Positions 17,115 to 26,024 of a stretch of DNA of 64,000 nucleotides are shown piece by piece (position 1 is the stretch's first letter; every line of letters begins with the position of its first letter). Origin of the DNA: Nitrospira sp. CR1.3 (GTDB lineage: Bacteria; Nitrospirota; Nitrospiria; Nitrospirales; Nitrospiraceae); the NCBI GenBank assembly GCA_014055525.1, contig WIAH01000005.1:124001-188000 (forward strand), read 5' to 3'. The notes beneath the pieces are model-generated. The model did not search any database. It saw nothing but the letters and a program-made list of their open reading frames with translations, and was not told the origin of the DNA. The translations under genes and the position numbers were made by a program.

Positions 17115-18146
17115 TCAAAGTACCGTCAGCACGATCTTACCAAAAAATTTCCGGCTGAGCAGCTGTTCCTGCGCAGCCCTCGCCTCTCTGAGCGGATAGG
17201 TCCGATCGATCACGGGCTTGAGCCTCCCCTGCCCGAACAGCTCTGCCGCGTTGACCAACTCGGCGCGGGTGCCCATATAGGAACCCTTGATCGTGAATTG
17301 ACGAGAATAGACATAACGGAGATCCAGCTTGACCTCCGCGCCGGTCGTCGCTCCGCAGGTAATCAACCGGCCACCCTTGGCAAGCGACGCGAGGCAGCTG
17401 TCCCAGACCTCCGGTCCGATATGCTCGATCACCACGTCGACCCCCCGCCCCTCGGTCAGCAGCTTCACTCTTTCCGCTACTTTTTCGCGGCTATGGTTGA
17501 TGACCGCATGGGCGCCGAGCAACACGGCTTTCGGAATCTTGTCGTCCGTCCCCACGGTCGTGATCACTCTGGCTCCGGCCAGATGCGCCATCTGCACCGC
17601 AATACTCCCGACGCCGCTGCCGGCCCCCATCACCAGTACGATTTCGCCGTGCTTGAGCTGCGCCAGGCTAAACAACATGTGTGACGCGGTGACGGACACA
17701 AGCGGAAAGGCCGCCGCCTGCTCGAACGACAGATTGCCGGGAATCGGCAGCACATTGCGGAAGGGAACCTTCACGTACTCGGCATAGCCGCCTTGCGTCA
17801 TGGCGCCGATCAACGCATAGGAACGGCAGAAGTTGTCCCGCCCGGCCAGGCATTCGTGGCACCGCCAGCAGCTCAGGCCCGGCGAGATGAACACCCGATC
17901 TCCCGCCGTCACGCCCTGAGCCGGATCGCCGACAGCTTCCACCTCGCCGGCGATATCGGATCCAGACACATGGGGGAGCGGCATCGGATAGGCCGGATTG
18001 CCCTGCCTGATCCAGATATCCAGATGGTTCAGCGCGCAGGCCCTGACGCGAACCAGCACCTCTTCGTGACCGATGACCGGCTTCGGCACCTCCTCGTAGC
18101 TCAGCTTCTCCGGCCCGCCATGCTCACGAAAAAGAACGGCTTTCAT
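17115..18146 (-). CDS. Zinc-type alcohol dehydrogenase / quinone oxidoreductase-like
   Basis: This 343-residue MDR-superfamily protein has a GroES-like N-terminal domain (HVSGSDIAGEVEAVG). Structural-zinc cysteines are in CWRCHECLAGRDNFC. The Rossmann domain has VMGAGSGVGSIAVQMAHLAG. Presence of the structural zinc lobe separates it from zinc-free QOR enzymes. Substrate unknown; NAD(P)H-dependent. Confidence 0.87.
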   Translation of the reverse strand: MKAVLFREHGGPEKLSYEEVPKPVIGHEEVLVRVRACALNHLDIWIRQGNPAYPMPLPHVSGSDIAGEVEAVGDPAQGVTAGDRVFISPGLSCWRCHECLAGRDNFCRSYALIGAMTQGGYAEYVKVPFRNVLPIPGNLSFEQAAAFPLVSVTASHMLFSLAQLKHGEIVLVMGAGSGVGSIAVQMAHLAGARVITTVGTDDKIPKAVLLGAHAVINHSREKVAERVKLLTEGRGVDVVIEHIGPEVWDSCLASLAKGGRLITCGATTGAEVKLDLRYVYSRQFTIKGSYMGTRAELVNAAELFGQGRLKPVIDRTYPLREARAAQEQLLSRKFFGKIVLTVL

Positions 18147-18157
18147 GTGCCTCAGAC

Positions 18158-18221
18158 GGTTCTAGGTTCTCCGTGCTGCGTTCGAAGTTATCCGAACACG
18201 GAGAACCCAGAACTTAGAACC
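18158..18221. repeat. Strong intergenic hairpin
   Basis: Arms GGTTCTAGGTTCTCCGTG and CACGGAGAACCcagaactt followed by AGAACC form a long near-perfect inverted repeat. The loop itself contains a TTCG/CGAA pairing. It lies between two minus-strand genes, downstream of the PhzF gene's neighbour start. It may end transcription or be a dispersed repeat. Confidence 0.6.
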
Positions 18222-18225
18222 GACG

Positions 18226-19158
18226 TTAGAAGTTCAACGTTCCTTCAACGACCATCACGCACTGCCCGCCGACCTTGACGGTCTGTATCGCATCATCATC
18301 CGACTCGACCTGCACAAGAATCCGTGAAGGGCGATCGATCTCATATCCCTGCTCAATGACGATCTCGGTCATCGGACCGACGTCGACGACGCCGTTTTGC
18401 ACCAGATAGGCTCCCAGCGCTCCACCGGCGCTCCCTGTCGCAGGATCTTCGGGGATCCCGATCGAGGGCGCGAACATCCTGGCATGGACCGTGGCAAATG
18501 TTTCGACCGTCACCGTCGTGAAAACCATAATGCCGTTGGCCCCGAACCGGCGGCACAGATGCATGATTGCCGATGGATCTGGTGTAATGGACCGTACCGC
18601 CGTCAGGGTTCTCACCGGAACAATGAGAACCGGCAGGCCGGTCGAGACCACTTGCAGAGGCCACTTGGCATCCGCGATCACATGCTTGGAAATGCCGAGG
18701 GCGCTGGCTACCAGATAGAGGTCTTCGGTGTCCTCGATCGACTCCAGAAATTGCGGCGCAGGCTGGGTCATGACCACTCGCGTGACCCGACCGTCGCGCA
18801 CATGCAGATCGACCGGGAAGAGCCCGATGTTACACTCCTGCACCACGCGCGTCACCGGTTCGGGAGTGGCAATGAAGCCGAGCTGCGCGAGGACATGCAT
18901 GGTGCCCACGACCGGGTGGCCGGCGAAGGGAATCTCCTGTGTCGGGGTAAAGATGCGGAGCCGCACGACGGCGGCGGGATCGCTCGGCGGGAACACGAAC
19001 ACGGTTTCGGACAGGTTCATCTCCCTGGCAATCTGCTGGAGCTCATCGTCGGAGAGTCCTTTGGCATCGGGAAACACGGCGACCGGGTTGCCGCCGAACG
19101 GCTGGCTCGTAAACACATCGGCTTGATAGAACTTCAGCGAGCGGGGCTTAGGCTCCAT
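18226..19158 (-). CDS. PhzF-family isomerase/epimerase
   Basis: This 310-residue protein of the diaminopimelate-epimerase fold has the N-terminal FYQADVFTSQPFGGNPVAV, the catalytic Glu in NLSETVFV, the GHPVVGTMH loop and the late DPATGSAGGALGAYL motif of PhzF proteins. Family members isomerise small hydroxy/amino acids, and phenazine synthesis applies only to PhzF itself. No phenazine genes are nearby. Start at 19158 is the ATG that gives the typical N-terminus. Confidence 0.88.
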   Translation of the reverse strand: MEPKPRSLKFYQADVFTSQPFGGNPVAVFPDAKGLSDDELQQIAREMNLSETVFVFPPSDPAAVVRLRIFTPTQEIPFAGHPVVGTMHVLAQLGFIATPEPVTRVVQECNIGLFPVDLHVRDGRVTRVVMTQPAPQFLESIEDTEDLYLVASALGISKHVIADAKWPLQVVSTGLPVLIVPVRTLTAVRSITPDPSAIMHLCRRFGANGIMVFTTVTVETFATVHARMFAPSIGIPEDPATGSAGGALGAYLVQNGVVDVGPMTEIVIEQGYEIDRPSRILVQVESDDDAIQTVKVGGQCVMVVEGTLNF

Positions 19159-19301
19159 AGATAAGCGGCACTCTAGGTCAGGGCGTGACTCACTGTCAAA
19201 CACCTGCCCAGAGCTTGGATTACAACGCCTGCGCTTGACTTGATTTCATTGCGGGGCTTATTCTCTCAGGGTTAATCTAGAAACGCGCGTGTGAGACGCG
19301 T

Positions 19302-19961
19302 ATGGCCCGCCAACTCGAATTGAGCGTCCGGCCTATCTTCTCGACACCCCTCCTGGTGTTCTCTGTCCCCGAGTGTCATCAAATCAATAATGAATTGAAA
19401 CCTGCGGTTCTCGCTCACGAAACGTCTCAACTGCCTTATGCAGACCGTGAGGTGATAGGGTGGTCCTCTCCGCACGACTTGTCCATGATGGAATGGGCCG
19501 GTAAGCCTCTCGCTCAGCTATTCGAATCAGTCACCCAGGTCGCGACTCTGGCGACGGAATTTTCCGAACGGAGCGGCAAGCCGGCACAGCATCCCAGCTG
19601 GCAGGTGGTGGAGATCTGGTCCAATGTGCAACGAAACGGAGGAACCAACGGATACCACGCTCATCCTGGTTCCTTCTGGTCCGGTGTGTATTATGTGGAT
19701 GTGGGCGACATCTCCGATTCGCAAGACATGGGCGGGGAATTGCAGCTCTTCGACCCTCGCGGCTGTCTTCCCCGGATGCTCGCGCCGTATCTGCGGTACT
19801 CGCTTCCGGAGTTGCACGACGCCGGCAATACGATCTCGTTTACGCCGACCACCGGTCAATGTGTCCTGTTTCCCGGTTGGCAGTTTCACGCCGTGGCCCC
19901 CTATAGGGGCGTGAATCCCCGCGTCAGCATCGCCTTCAATCTCGACCCTGTCATTAAGTAG
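19302..19961 (+). CDS. TIGR02466-type putative 2OG-Fe(II) oxygenase
   Basis: This 219-residue protein resembles the TIGR02466 family (double-stranded beta-helix). Candidate iron ligands are in GYHAHPGSFWSGVYYV and the distal FPGWQFHAVAPYRG, followed by VNPRVSIAFNL, which would hold the 2-oxoglutarate-binding Arg. Substrate unknown. It is convergent with the radical SAM gene, separated only by a long inverted repeat. Confidence 0.72.
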   Translation: MARQLELSVRPIFSTPLLVFSVPECHQINNELKPAVLAHETSQLPYADREVIGWSSPHDLSMMEWAGKPLAQLFESVTQVATLATEFSERSGKPAQHPSWQVVEIWSNVQRNGGTNGYHAHPGSFWSGVYYVDVGDISDSQDMGGELQLFDPRGCLPRMLAPYLRYSLPELHDAGNTISFTPTTGQCVLFPGWQFHAVAPYRGVNPRVSIAFNLDPVIK

Positions 19962-20038
19962 AAGGCTCAAGGTTGAGGTTGAGGTCGAGCGCGGAAAAGC
20001 CCCAAAACTGACTCAATCTCAGCCTTAACCTCAACCTT
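19962..20038. repeat. AAGGTTGAGG-type inverted repeat, copy 2
   Basis: The left arm includes aaggttgaggttgaggtcga and the right arm includes cagccttaacctcaacctt. It fills the gap between two convergent genes and could serve as a two-way terminator. It is the same family as 12739-12806 and 21567-21596. Confidence 0.65.
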
Positions 20039-20042
20039 GTTA

Positions 20043-21281
20043 CTATGCGGGGACGGGGAGGGATTCGTAGGACTGAACGAGCGGATTCCCCACATAGTCT
20101 TCCACGTAATTCTTCAAGAGGCAGTTCCGCCAGAGCAGCTTATTAGCGAATCGGGTGTCGATCTTGTGCAGGATGGTCACCTTGACGCCGGTTTTCCTCG
20201 TGAACTGCTCAGGCGTTACGCCGCCGATGTCCGTATACATGCCGCGACCGGACTGCATCATGCATTTCGGAACATGAATGCGCTTCTGGGTCGTCATCCT
20301 TCTGGCAATGTCGTCAAACGTCAGCAGCACGGAACAGTCGGAGTCACCTCCCAGCGTGGCGTTCGGCACCATCAGGAACCTGGCCCGATTCTTCCGGTAC
20401 ATGTTCAGGACTTTGTAGACGCTCTTCGCCATCACCACCGTATCCCGCCTCTCCAACTCCAATGAATCGAAGGCACTCACGATCCGCTTCCGGTTCATGA
20501 AGGCGGTGATCGGCGCCTCGGTCTGGATGGTCTGCACATTCGGCAGACCCTTGTCGTACAGACGACGGGCTTCATCCGGCAGATACTTTCTCCCCTGCCG
20601 CATGAGCTCCGCCGCCGGCTCCTTGATTCCGCGCACCGGCGTGAGGCAACCCATCCACAACACGCACTTCTGATTCACCGCAGAGATGGCCTCGGCATCC
20701 TTCGACATCGTATGCGCGTCGAACGCATAGAAATTCGCCGAGGAGACGGCCGGACCGTCCAACACTTTCATGAGGTGCTTGACCGACGGCGCATGGGGCA
20801 TCAGCCGCTGCCGGTAGTCGCTGAGCGTAATCACCGACAGCTCGAAGTTGATCCGGCCCGGATACCGCGCAGCCAGGGCGTGAATCTTCGGCACCTGCAC
20901 GTAGCCGACCGTGAAGAACGTGATGTTCTTGTCCGTCGAAGTCAGAAAATCCTCGACCCATTCCATGGCCTTGGGATGGAGAAACAGGTCGGTCCACTCC
21001 ATGTACTCGTTGCCGCCCAGACACCAGAACTGCATCGGATCGGTCGGCTTGTTATTGATGTAGTCGAGGATGAACTTCCAGTCTTCGTCCGTCGTTTTTG
21101 GAGGATCGAGCGTCTCGCGGTAGGAATGGTCGATCTCGTAGCAGAACTCGCACTTCACCGGACAGGTTTTGCCGAGACTGATGGGAATCTTCCCGCCCTC
21201 CAGTTCCCGGATCAGGACGTCGCGGTAATCTTTGTTCTTGAAGATGGGAGGCGCCTGGAGAATCGGCAGTTGCGTCTGCAT
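20043..21281 (-). CDS. Radical SAM protein of unknown function
   Basis: This 412-residue protein has the cluster motif CPVKCEFCYE (CxxxCxxC) near residue 39 and a glycine-rich WCLGGNEYMEW strand for SAM binding. There is no B12-binding domain. The C-terminal part contains further cysteines (for example KCMMQSGRGMY) but no clear SPASM pattern. Start at 21281 is the ATG; an upstream in-frame GTG at 21314 is less likely. It is transcribed in the same direction as two large radical SAM genes upstream. Confidence 0.82.
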   Translation of the reverse strand: MQTQLPILQAPPIFKNKDYRDVLIRELEGGKIPISLGKTCPVKCEFCYEIDHSYRETLDPPKTTDEDWKFILDYINNKPTDPMQFWCLGGNEYMEWTDLFLHPKAMEWVEDFLTSTDKNITFFTVGYVQVPKIHALAARYPGRINFELSVITLSDYRQRLMPHAPSVKHLMKVLDGPAVSSANFYAFDAHTMSKDAEAISAVNQKCVLWMGCLTPVRGIKEPAAELMRQGRKYLPDEARRLYDKGLPNVQTIQTEAPITAFMNRKRIVSAFDSLELERRDTVVMAKSVYKVLNMYRKNRARFLMVPNATLGGDSDCSVLLTFDDIARRMTTQKRIHVPKCMMQSGRGMYTDIGGVTPEQFTRKTGVKVTILHKIDTRFANKLLWRNCLLKNYVEDYVGNPLVQSYESLPVPA

Positions 21282-21316
21282 TGACAGCCTTATCAGAAAC
21301 TTGTCAGACTCCACGC

Positions 21317-21574
21317 ATGGATGAAGATGCGATCCATAAGGAGGTGGCCCACGCGCTGGAGATACTGGGGCTCACGCTTCCGACGACCCAGGAAGATCTC
21401 GAACGGGCCAGGCGGGTGCAGCTCCATACGTGGAATCCGGCCCGCTACGCCAATCTGACGAACAACCCCCATCAGTACATGAAGAACTACAACAAGGCCG
21501 AAGAGATGACGAAGAAGATTGAAGCGGCCTACAGTCTCCTCAGCGCCACCCTCGTGCCCGACACTGAAGGCTAA
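21317..21574 (+). CDS. Small J-domain-like protein lacking HPD
   Basis: This protein of about 85 residues follows the J-domain pattern: an ALEILGLTLPTTQEDLERA helix, then HTWNPARYANL where DnaJ proteins have WHPDRF, then AEEMTKKIEAAYSLL. The catalytic HPD is replaced by NPA, so DnaK stimulation is not expected. An in-frame ATG at 21281 would add 12 residues. It sits on the opposite strand between two radical SAM genes, and its gene end overlaps an inverted repeat. Confidence 0.62.
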   Translation: MDEDAIHKEVAHALEILGLTLPTTQEDLERARRVQLHTWNPARYANLTNNPHQYMKNYNKAEEMTKKIEAAYSLLSATLVPDTEG

Positions 21575-21596
21575 GGTCAACCTTAGCCTCAACCTT
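21567..21596. repeat. AAGGTTGAGG-type inverted repeat, copy 3
   Basis: AAGGCTAAGG and CCTTAGCCT flank a 4-nt centre, followed by a second caacctt. It covers the junction of two convergent genes, overlapping the stop of the J-like gene. Confidence 0.6.
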
Positions 21597-21598
21597 CT

Positions 21599-23551
21599 TC
21601 ACCCCACCCCGTGACTGACCACGCGACTCATCCCCTCTTTGCCGTCTTCACCCTCCCCCATCGAAACCGGCCACGTGACCAATCCCGACACGCTGTCGGA
21701 TGATCCCACCGTCTGCCGTTGCGCATAGATTTGCGGCAGCTTGTTCGTCCCGAACTTGGAGATGTAGAGGAAGACGTGCTCGCGGGCGTTCACGCGCACC
21801 GCCCAGGGCTGAAAGTCGTTCTTGTAGAACTCCTCGCAGAGCTGCATGGCATCCATGCAGGAGATACCCACCGGCTCGTTCAGCGTGTAATAGTAATCCA
21901 GCGGCAGGTCGTACTCCTCCTGTTTGTGGATCGTGATGCCGAACTTGTCGGGGTTACGCACCATCGGCGTGTGCCGGTAGGCGACGAAGTAGAACAGCTC
22001 CACCGAGTGGATCACCGGCTGGTTGTCGAGCACGAACTGCCTGGTCTCCAACGCCTCGTCCCGCGTCTCGCCGGGGAAGCCGTAGAAGGCCATCACGTGG
22101 TTCCAGATGCCCGCCTTCGCCGCCTGATGGAGATTGTTCTCAATCACGCTCTTCTTGGCATGCTTGTCCATCAGATTCAACACCCGCTCGTTCGCCGACT
22201 CCATACCATAATAGAGGGTGCAGCAGCCGGCCTTGGCGGCCAGGTCCCAGACGGCCTGATCCTGCAAGGTTTCTTCGAAGCGGATCAGCGTCGTCCATTT
22301 GATCCCGACGTTCTGATCCACCAAGAGCTGCGACACCCTCTTGAAAAGGGCTGGAGGATAGGATTCGTCGCTGAAGAGAAAGTGCCGGCACTGGTACTTG
22401 TCCCGTAGCGCCTTCACCTGCTCGACGACCAACTGCGCCGTCATGCCGCGGTACTGGTCGAAGTAGCCCTGGCCGTGATCGCAAAAGGTGCAGCGGCCCC
22501 AGTAGCAGCCGCGCGTCGCAAGATAGGGAATGATCCGCTCCGGGACAAAATAATGATCCAGCGGAAAGCCGTCGAAGTCAGGGACCGGCAGTGCCGTCGT
22601 CTTCTCCGTATAGACTTCCTTGCTCACATGGACGCCGCTCGCATCGCGGCACATGAGGTTCGGCACGGAGGCAAGGTCCCGCTGGCCGTTCAAGGCTTCG
22701 ATGAGCCAAAGCAGCGCATGCTCGCCTTCGTAGAGGATCGCCGAATCGAAGACCTCCGTGAAGAACCGCTCGTGGTGCGGCAGCTCTTCCTGCAATCTGG
22801 TGATGACGTTGCCACCGACCACCACGTGAATGTTCGGGAAGGTCTCCTTGATCATTCGACAGAACGTCAGCCCCGCGATCAGCTGCATCTGCGTGCCGAT
22901 GGAAACGCCGACCACATCCGGCTTTTCCTTGCTGACGGAGGGCAGGACGAGTTGATTGCAGATGTCGCGGTAGATGTTCACCTGCTCGTCGTCCAGACAG
23001 GCGAAGAGTTCCTTGGAGACGCCGGGCCGGTAGCCGAGGTTGCTTTCCATCGGATAGAACACGAGCGAGGCCGGGTAGTAGGCGGCGGAAATGTACTGCA
23101 TCGCCTCGCGGAAGGTATTGAGCGCACGTTCCAGCTTGTCGGCCTGGTAAAACCGTTCGCCGCGCACGACGTTCTTGGCGTCTTCAGCGCGCGACGCGAG
23201 ATCGAAGACGTCGAGCGTCATGACCTGTTCGAGCACGGACAGCTGACCGGCCTCCTGGTCCGTCAACTCCCCCCGCTTTTCTTTCATCTGCAGCGCCTTC
23301 AGCTGCATCGACTGTCTGGCCCTGATCCAAATCAAGAATTCCGTGGTGAAGAAGTGGTCGTACATCTCGATGTTGACGTCGCGCTGGATGACAGTATGCC
23401 CGGCCTGCCGCAGCACGGCGGTCAACGACGGCAGCGCCAAATAGGGCGCGGTCGGCACCCACTCGGGCGGAAACAGAAGCATGACCTTCGACGTTTTTCG
23501 GTCTTCTTTCTTGATCGGGGTCAAGCCGTCGATTTGAAGCAGTTCGCTCAT
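21599..23551 (-). CDS. B12-binding-domain radical SAM protein (paralogue 1)
   Basis: This 650-residue protein has an N-terminal cobalamin-binding-type Rossmann region (KVMLLFPPEWVPTAPYLAL to VGVSIGTQMQLIAGL and VVVGGNVITRL). The radical SAM core has the cluster motif CYWGRCTFCDHG near residue 349, plus FSDESYPP and YYGMESANERVL. The classical DxHxxG cobalamin motif is not seen (RDVNIEMYD occupies the place). Class-B enzymes of this type methylate or rearrange unreactive carbons; the substrate here is unknown. The C-terminal tail after residue 610 is low-complexity and variable. Confidence 0.87.
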   Translation of the reverse strand: MSELLQIDGLTPIKKEDRKTSKVMLLFPPEWVPTAPYLALPSLTAVLRQAGHTVIQRDVNIEMYDHFFTTEFLIWIRARQSMQLKALQMKEKRGELTDQEAGQLSVLEQVMTLDVFDLASRAEDAKNVVRGERFYQADKLERALNTFREAMQYISAAYYPASLVFYPMESNLGYRPGVSKELFACLDDEQVNIYRDICNQLVLPSVSKEKPDVVGVSIGTQMQLIAGLTFCRMIKETFPNIHVVVGGNVITRLQEELPHHERFFTEVFDSAILYEGEHALLWLIEALNGQRDLASVPNLMCRDASGVHVSKEVYTEKTTALPVPDFDGFPLDHYFVPERIIPYLATRGCYWGRCTFCDHGQGYFDQYRGMTAQLVVEQVKALRDKYQCRHFLFSDESYPPALFKRVSQLLVDQNVGIKWTTLIRFEETLQDQAVWDLAAKAGCCTLYYGMESANERVLNLMDKHAKKSVIENNLHQAAKAGIWNHVMAFYGFPGETRDEALETRQFVLDNQPVIHSVELFYFVAYRHTPMVRNPDKFGITIHKQEEYDLPLDYYYTLNEPVGISCMDAMQLCEEFYKNDFQPWAVRVNAREHVFLYISKFGTNKLPQIYAQRQTVGSSDSVSGLVTWPVSMGEGEDGKEGMSRVVSHGVG

Positions 23552-23560
23552 TTCTTACCT

Positions 23561-23652
23561 GGGGACTGTCGCCCTTCCGATTGGCGACTGTCCCAGTTCT
23601 AAAAATCTTTTTTAACCGGGACAGCACCGGGCAAGGCCCGGAGCCAGTCCCC
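23561..23652. repeat. Intergenic inverted repeats with GGGGACTGTC ends
   Basis: GGGGACTGTCGCC (23561-23573) pairs with GGCGACTGTCCC-type sequence just after it. A second hairpin, GGGACAGCACCGGGC with GCCCGGAGCCAGTCCC, follows to 23652. The hairpins lie between the two B12-type radical SAM genes and may attenuate read-through or represent a dispersed palindromic repeat. Confidence 0.6.
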
Positions 23653-23662
23653 TACCAGTCCC

Positions 23663-25561
23663 CTACATTTTCCCCGCCAGCGTCGGCGTGATGCCAGCAA
23701 TTTTAGCGGCACTGTATTGAAGGTCGTTCAGTTTTTTGAGCCCGAACCGGCAGATATATAGGAAAATATATTCACGGATGTACAGGCGCAGGTCCCAGCC
23801 CGAATAGTGGTTCCGTTCGAATTCCTGGAACACCCGCTCCGCCTCCTCGATGCTCATCCCATTGGTCACGGTGAAATAGTAGTCCAGCGCCAGGTCCCAC
23901 TCGGGGTTCTTGTAGGCCGTCACGCCCCAGCGCTCCGGATGCTTGGCCACGGGATTGTGTCGGCCGAGATCGAAGGTGCCGAAGCCGAGGGAATGGACAT
24001 AGTCCTTGTTCTGCTCCAGGAACTGCACAGATTGCCAGGCTTCCTCTTTCGTCTCACCGGGGAAGCCGAAGAAGCCCATGCAATGGTTCCAGATGCCGGC
24101 GTCGGCCGTCAGCTTGAGATGCTTTGTCATGATCTCCGTCGTCGTCGCCTTATCCATCAGTTGCAGCACACGCTCGACGCCGGACTCGTAGCCGAAGTGG
24201 AGATAGCGGCAACCGGAGTTCTTCGCATCTTCCCAGACTGCGTCTTCCAGCAGGCTCTTCTCGAACCGCATGTGCGTCGTCCAGAAGATGTCCATCTTGC
24301 TTTCAACCAAGCCTCGCGCCAGCTTGCGGAAGAGCGCCGGAGGATAGGATTCGTCGGTGAAGTGGAAATGTCGGACGCCGTACTTGTCGCGCAGATATTT
24401 GATGTCCGCCAGCACGTCCTGGATCTTCTTCGACCGGTAGCCGGCCGTATAGCCCTCGCCATGGTCGCAGAACTCGCAGCGGCCCCAGTAGCAGCCGCGA
24501 GTCGCCAGGTACGGGAGCACGTTCGTCGGCACGAAATACTTCGAGAGCGGCAGGCCGTCGAAGTCCGGGGGCGGCAGCTCCGCCATGTCCTCGGCATAGC
24601 TCAAGGGCGACTCATGGACGCCCTTGGCATCCTTATAAATGGTGTTGGGCACGCCACTGAGGTCCCGCTTGGCCCCCACCGCCTCGACCAGCTGCAAGAA
24701 AGCCGTCTCCCCTTCGTAGACCACGGCACTGTCGAAGAATTGAAACAGCGGCGATTGGGACAGCACATCGCGCAGCCTGGTCACCGTGTTGCCGCCGATC
24801 GTGACGTGGATGTGGGGAAACTGCTGCTTGATGAGGGCGCAGAAGGTCATGGAGGAGAAGATCTGCTGCTGGAGCACGATCGAGATGCCGACCACGTCGG
24901 GTTTCTCCGCTTCGAGCACCGGCTTCACGATCTGATCGAACACGTCGCGGTAGACGTTGACCTGCTCGTCGTTCACAGCGTCGATCACGTCGTTCGACGC
25001 ATAGACCTTGTAGGACAGGTCGGTCTCCATCGGCGGCATGCAAATGCGGGCAGGCGCATAGACCAGCGAAATGGTCTGCGTGACTTCGCGGAAGACTTGA
25101 ATGGCCCACTCTAACCGGTCGATATCGTAGAAGGTTTCTCCGCGGACGATTGCCTTCGCCTTCTCCGCCTTCTTGATCAGCTCGTCAATGCGCTGGCGAG
25201 TCACATCGCAGAGCGCCAGCTGAACATCCATCTCATAGTCGGTCAGGTCGCGCTTGTTGGAGAGCTTGCGGAGACGGTCGAGCTGCTGTGGGACCTTGCG
25301 CAGGACTTTCTTCAAGAAATCCTCGCTGAAGTACCAGTCCCACATCTCGAGGTTGACGTCTTTCTGGATGACGGTGTGGCCGGCTTTGCGGAGGACAGAG
25401 GTGAGGGAAGGAAGGCTGAGATAGGGTTCGGAGGGGAACCAGTCGGGCGGGAAGATGAGCATGACCTTCATCTTCCGGCCGCTGGACTCGAATGAGGCTT
25501 TTCGATGCAGCTGGATCAACTCATCGGAGGCCCGTTGACCCTTGGAATACTCGATCCGCAT
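23663..25561 (-). CDS. B12-binding-domain radical SAM protein (paralogue 2)
   Basis: This 632-residue paralogue of the gene immediately downstream shares the same plan: KVMLIFPPDWFPSEPYLSLP, QKDVNLEMWDW, VGISIVLQQQIF, the radical SAM motif CYWGRCEFCDHG near residue 355, FTDESYPPALF and HFGYESGVERVL. The ATG at 25561 gives MRIEYSKGQR and is preceded by GGGGAGGA; a longer frame to 25759 starts in Pro-rich, unlikely sequence. The pair probably arose by tandem duplication and may act on the same or successive substrates. Confidence 0.87.
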   Translation of the reverse strand: MRIEYSKGQRASDELIQLHRKASFESSGRKMKVMLIFPPDWFPSEPYLSLPSLTSVLRKAGHTVIQKDVNLEMWDWYFSEDFLKKVLRKVPQQLDRLRKLSNKRDLTDYEMDVQLALCDVTRQRIDELIKKAEKAKAIVRGETFYDIDRLEWAIQVFREVTQTISLVYAPARICMPPMETDLSYKVYASNDVIDAVNDEQVNVYRDVFDQIVKPVLEAEKPDVVGISIVLQQQIFSSMTFCALIKQQFPHIHVTIGGNTVTRLRDVLSQSPLFQFFDSAVVYEGETAFLQLVEAVGAKRDLSGVPNTIYKDAKGVHESPLSYAEDMAELPPPDFDGLPLSKYFVPTNVLPYLATRGCYWGRCEFCDHGEGYTAGYRSKKIQDVLADIKYLRDKYGVRHFHFTDESYPPALFRKLARGLVESKMDIFWTTHMRFEKSLLEDAVWEDAKNSGCRYLHFGYESGVERVLQLMDKATTTEIMTKHLKLTADAGIWNHCMGFFGFPGETKEEAWQSVQFLEQNKDYVHSLGFGTFDLGRHNPVAKHPERWGVTAYKNPEWDLALDYYFTVTNGMSIEEAERVFQEFERNHYSGWDLRLYIREYIFLYICRFGLKKLNDLQYSAAKIAGITPTLAGKM

Positions 25562-25774
25562 ACTGGCCTGAATCCTCCCCGGAAATTGGCCCAAACTGCT
25601 AGAAAGCCAATGGGTTAGCCCAGGAAATTGATATTGTACGGGGGGTGGAGAAGGAGATGCAAGCGGGAGGGGATGGGAAGCCCACGCTGCTTTCGCTAAG
25701 CCTGTGTCTTGTTGGCCGCCGTCGGCGTCGCGACCGCTCGGCTGCGGAACTTGTTCCATCCATGCTACGCAGAT

Positions 25775-25879
25775 GGAACTGCGAACAGTCCTCGCCGCCT
25801 ATAAAGCTGGGACGCGGTCGCCACTTGACGGCGGAAACACAAGCCACAATGGCCGCGAAAGCAGCGGGGACTCCCCTAC
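25775..25879 (+). ncRNA. Tandem structured element, unit 1 (candidate riboswitch-like RNA)
   Basis: Starts GGAACTGCGAACAG, in which ACTG/CAGT closes a CGAA loop. It continues through CTGGGACGCGG, GGAAACACAAGCCACAATGG and CCGCGAAAGC, ending GGGGACTCCCC. The same ordered blocks recur in unit 2, 143 bp downstream. A-rich unpaired stretches suggest the + strand is the RNA strand. The GAAA-loop/GGACGC features faintly recall GEMM-type c-di-GMP riboswitches, but I cannot confirm the class. Confidence 0.4.
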
Positions 25880-25917
25880 TGGGACGGTGGAGTGAAAGGA
25901 GTAGGCAAAGCTTGAAT

Positions 25918-26024
25918 GGAACTGCGGACAGCGCCGCGACCTGCGAAACGCAGGACGCTTCAGCTCGACACCAGGAGAAACGCAAGCCCCAAAGCCGCGA
26001 AGGCTGCCAGGTCTCCCCTCCCCG
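25918..26024 (+). ncRNA. Tandem structured element, unit 2 (candidate riboswitch-like RNA)
   Basis: Starts GGAACTGCGGACAG. It contains a perfect CCTGCG-AAA-CGCAGG hairpin followed by GACGC, then GGAGAAACGCAAGCCCCAAA and AGCCGCGAAGGCTG, closing with GGTCTCCCCTCCCC. GGAGA and TCTCC can pair. It aligns block by block with unit 1. The nearest downstream + strand gene is the DUF4136 lipoprotein at 26368. Confidence 0.4.
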
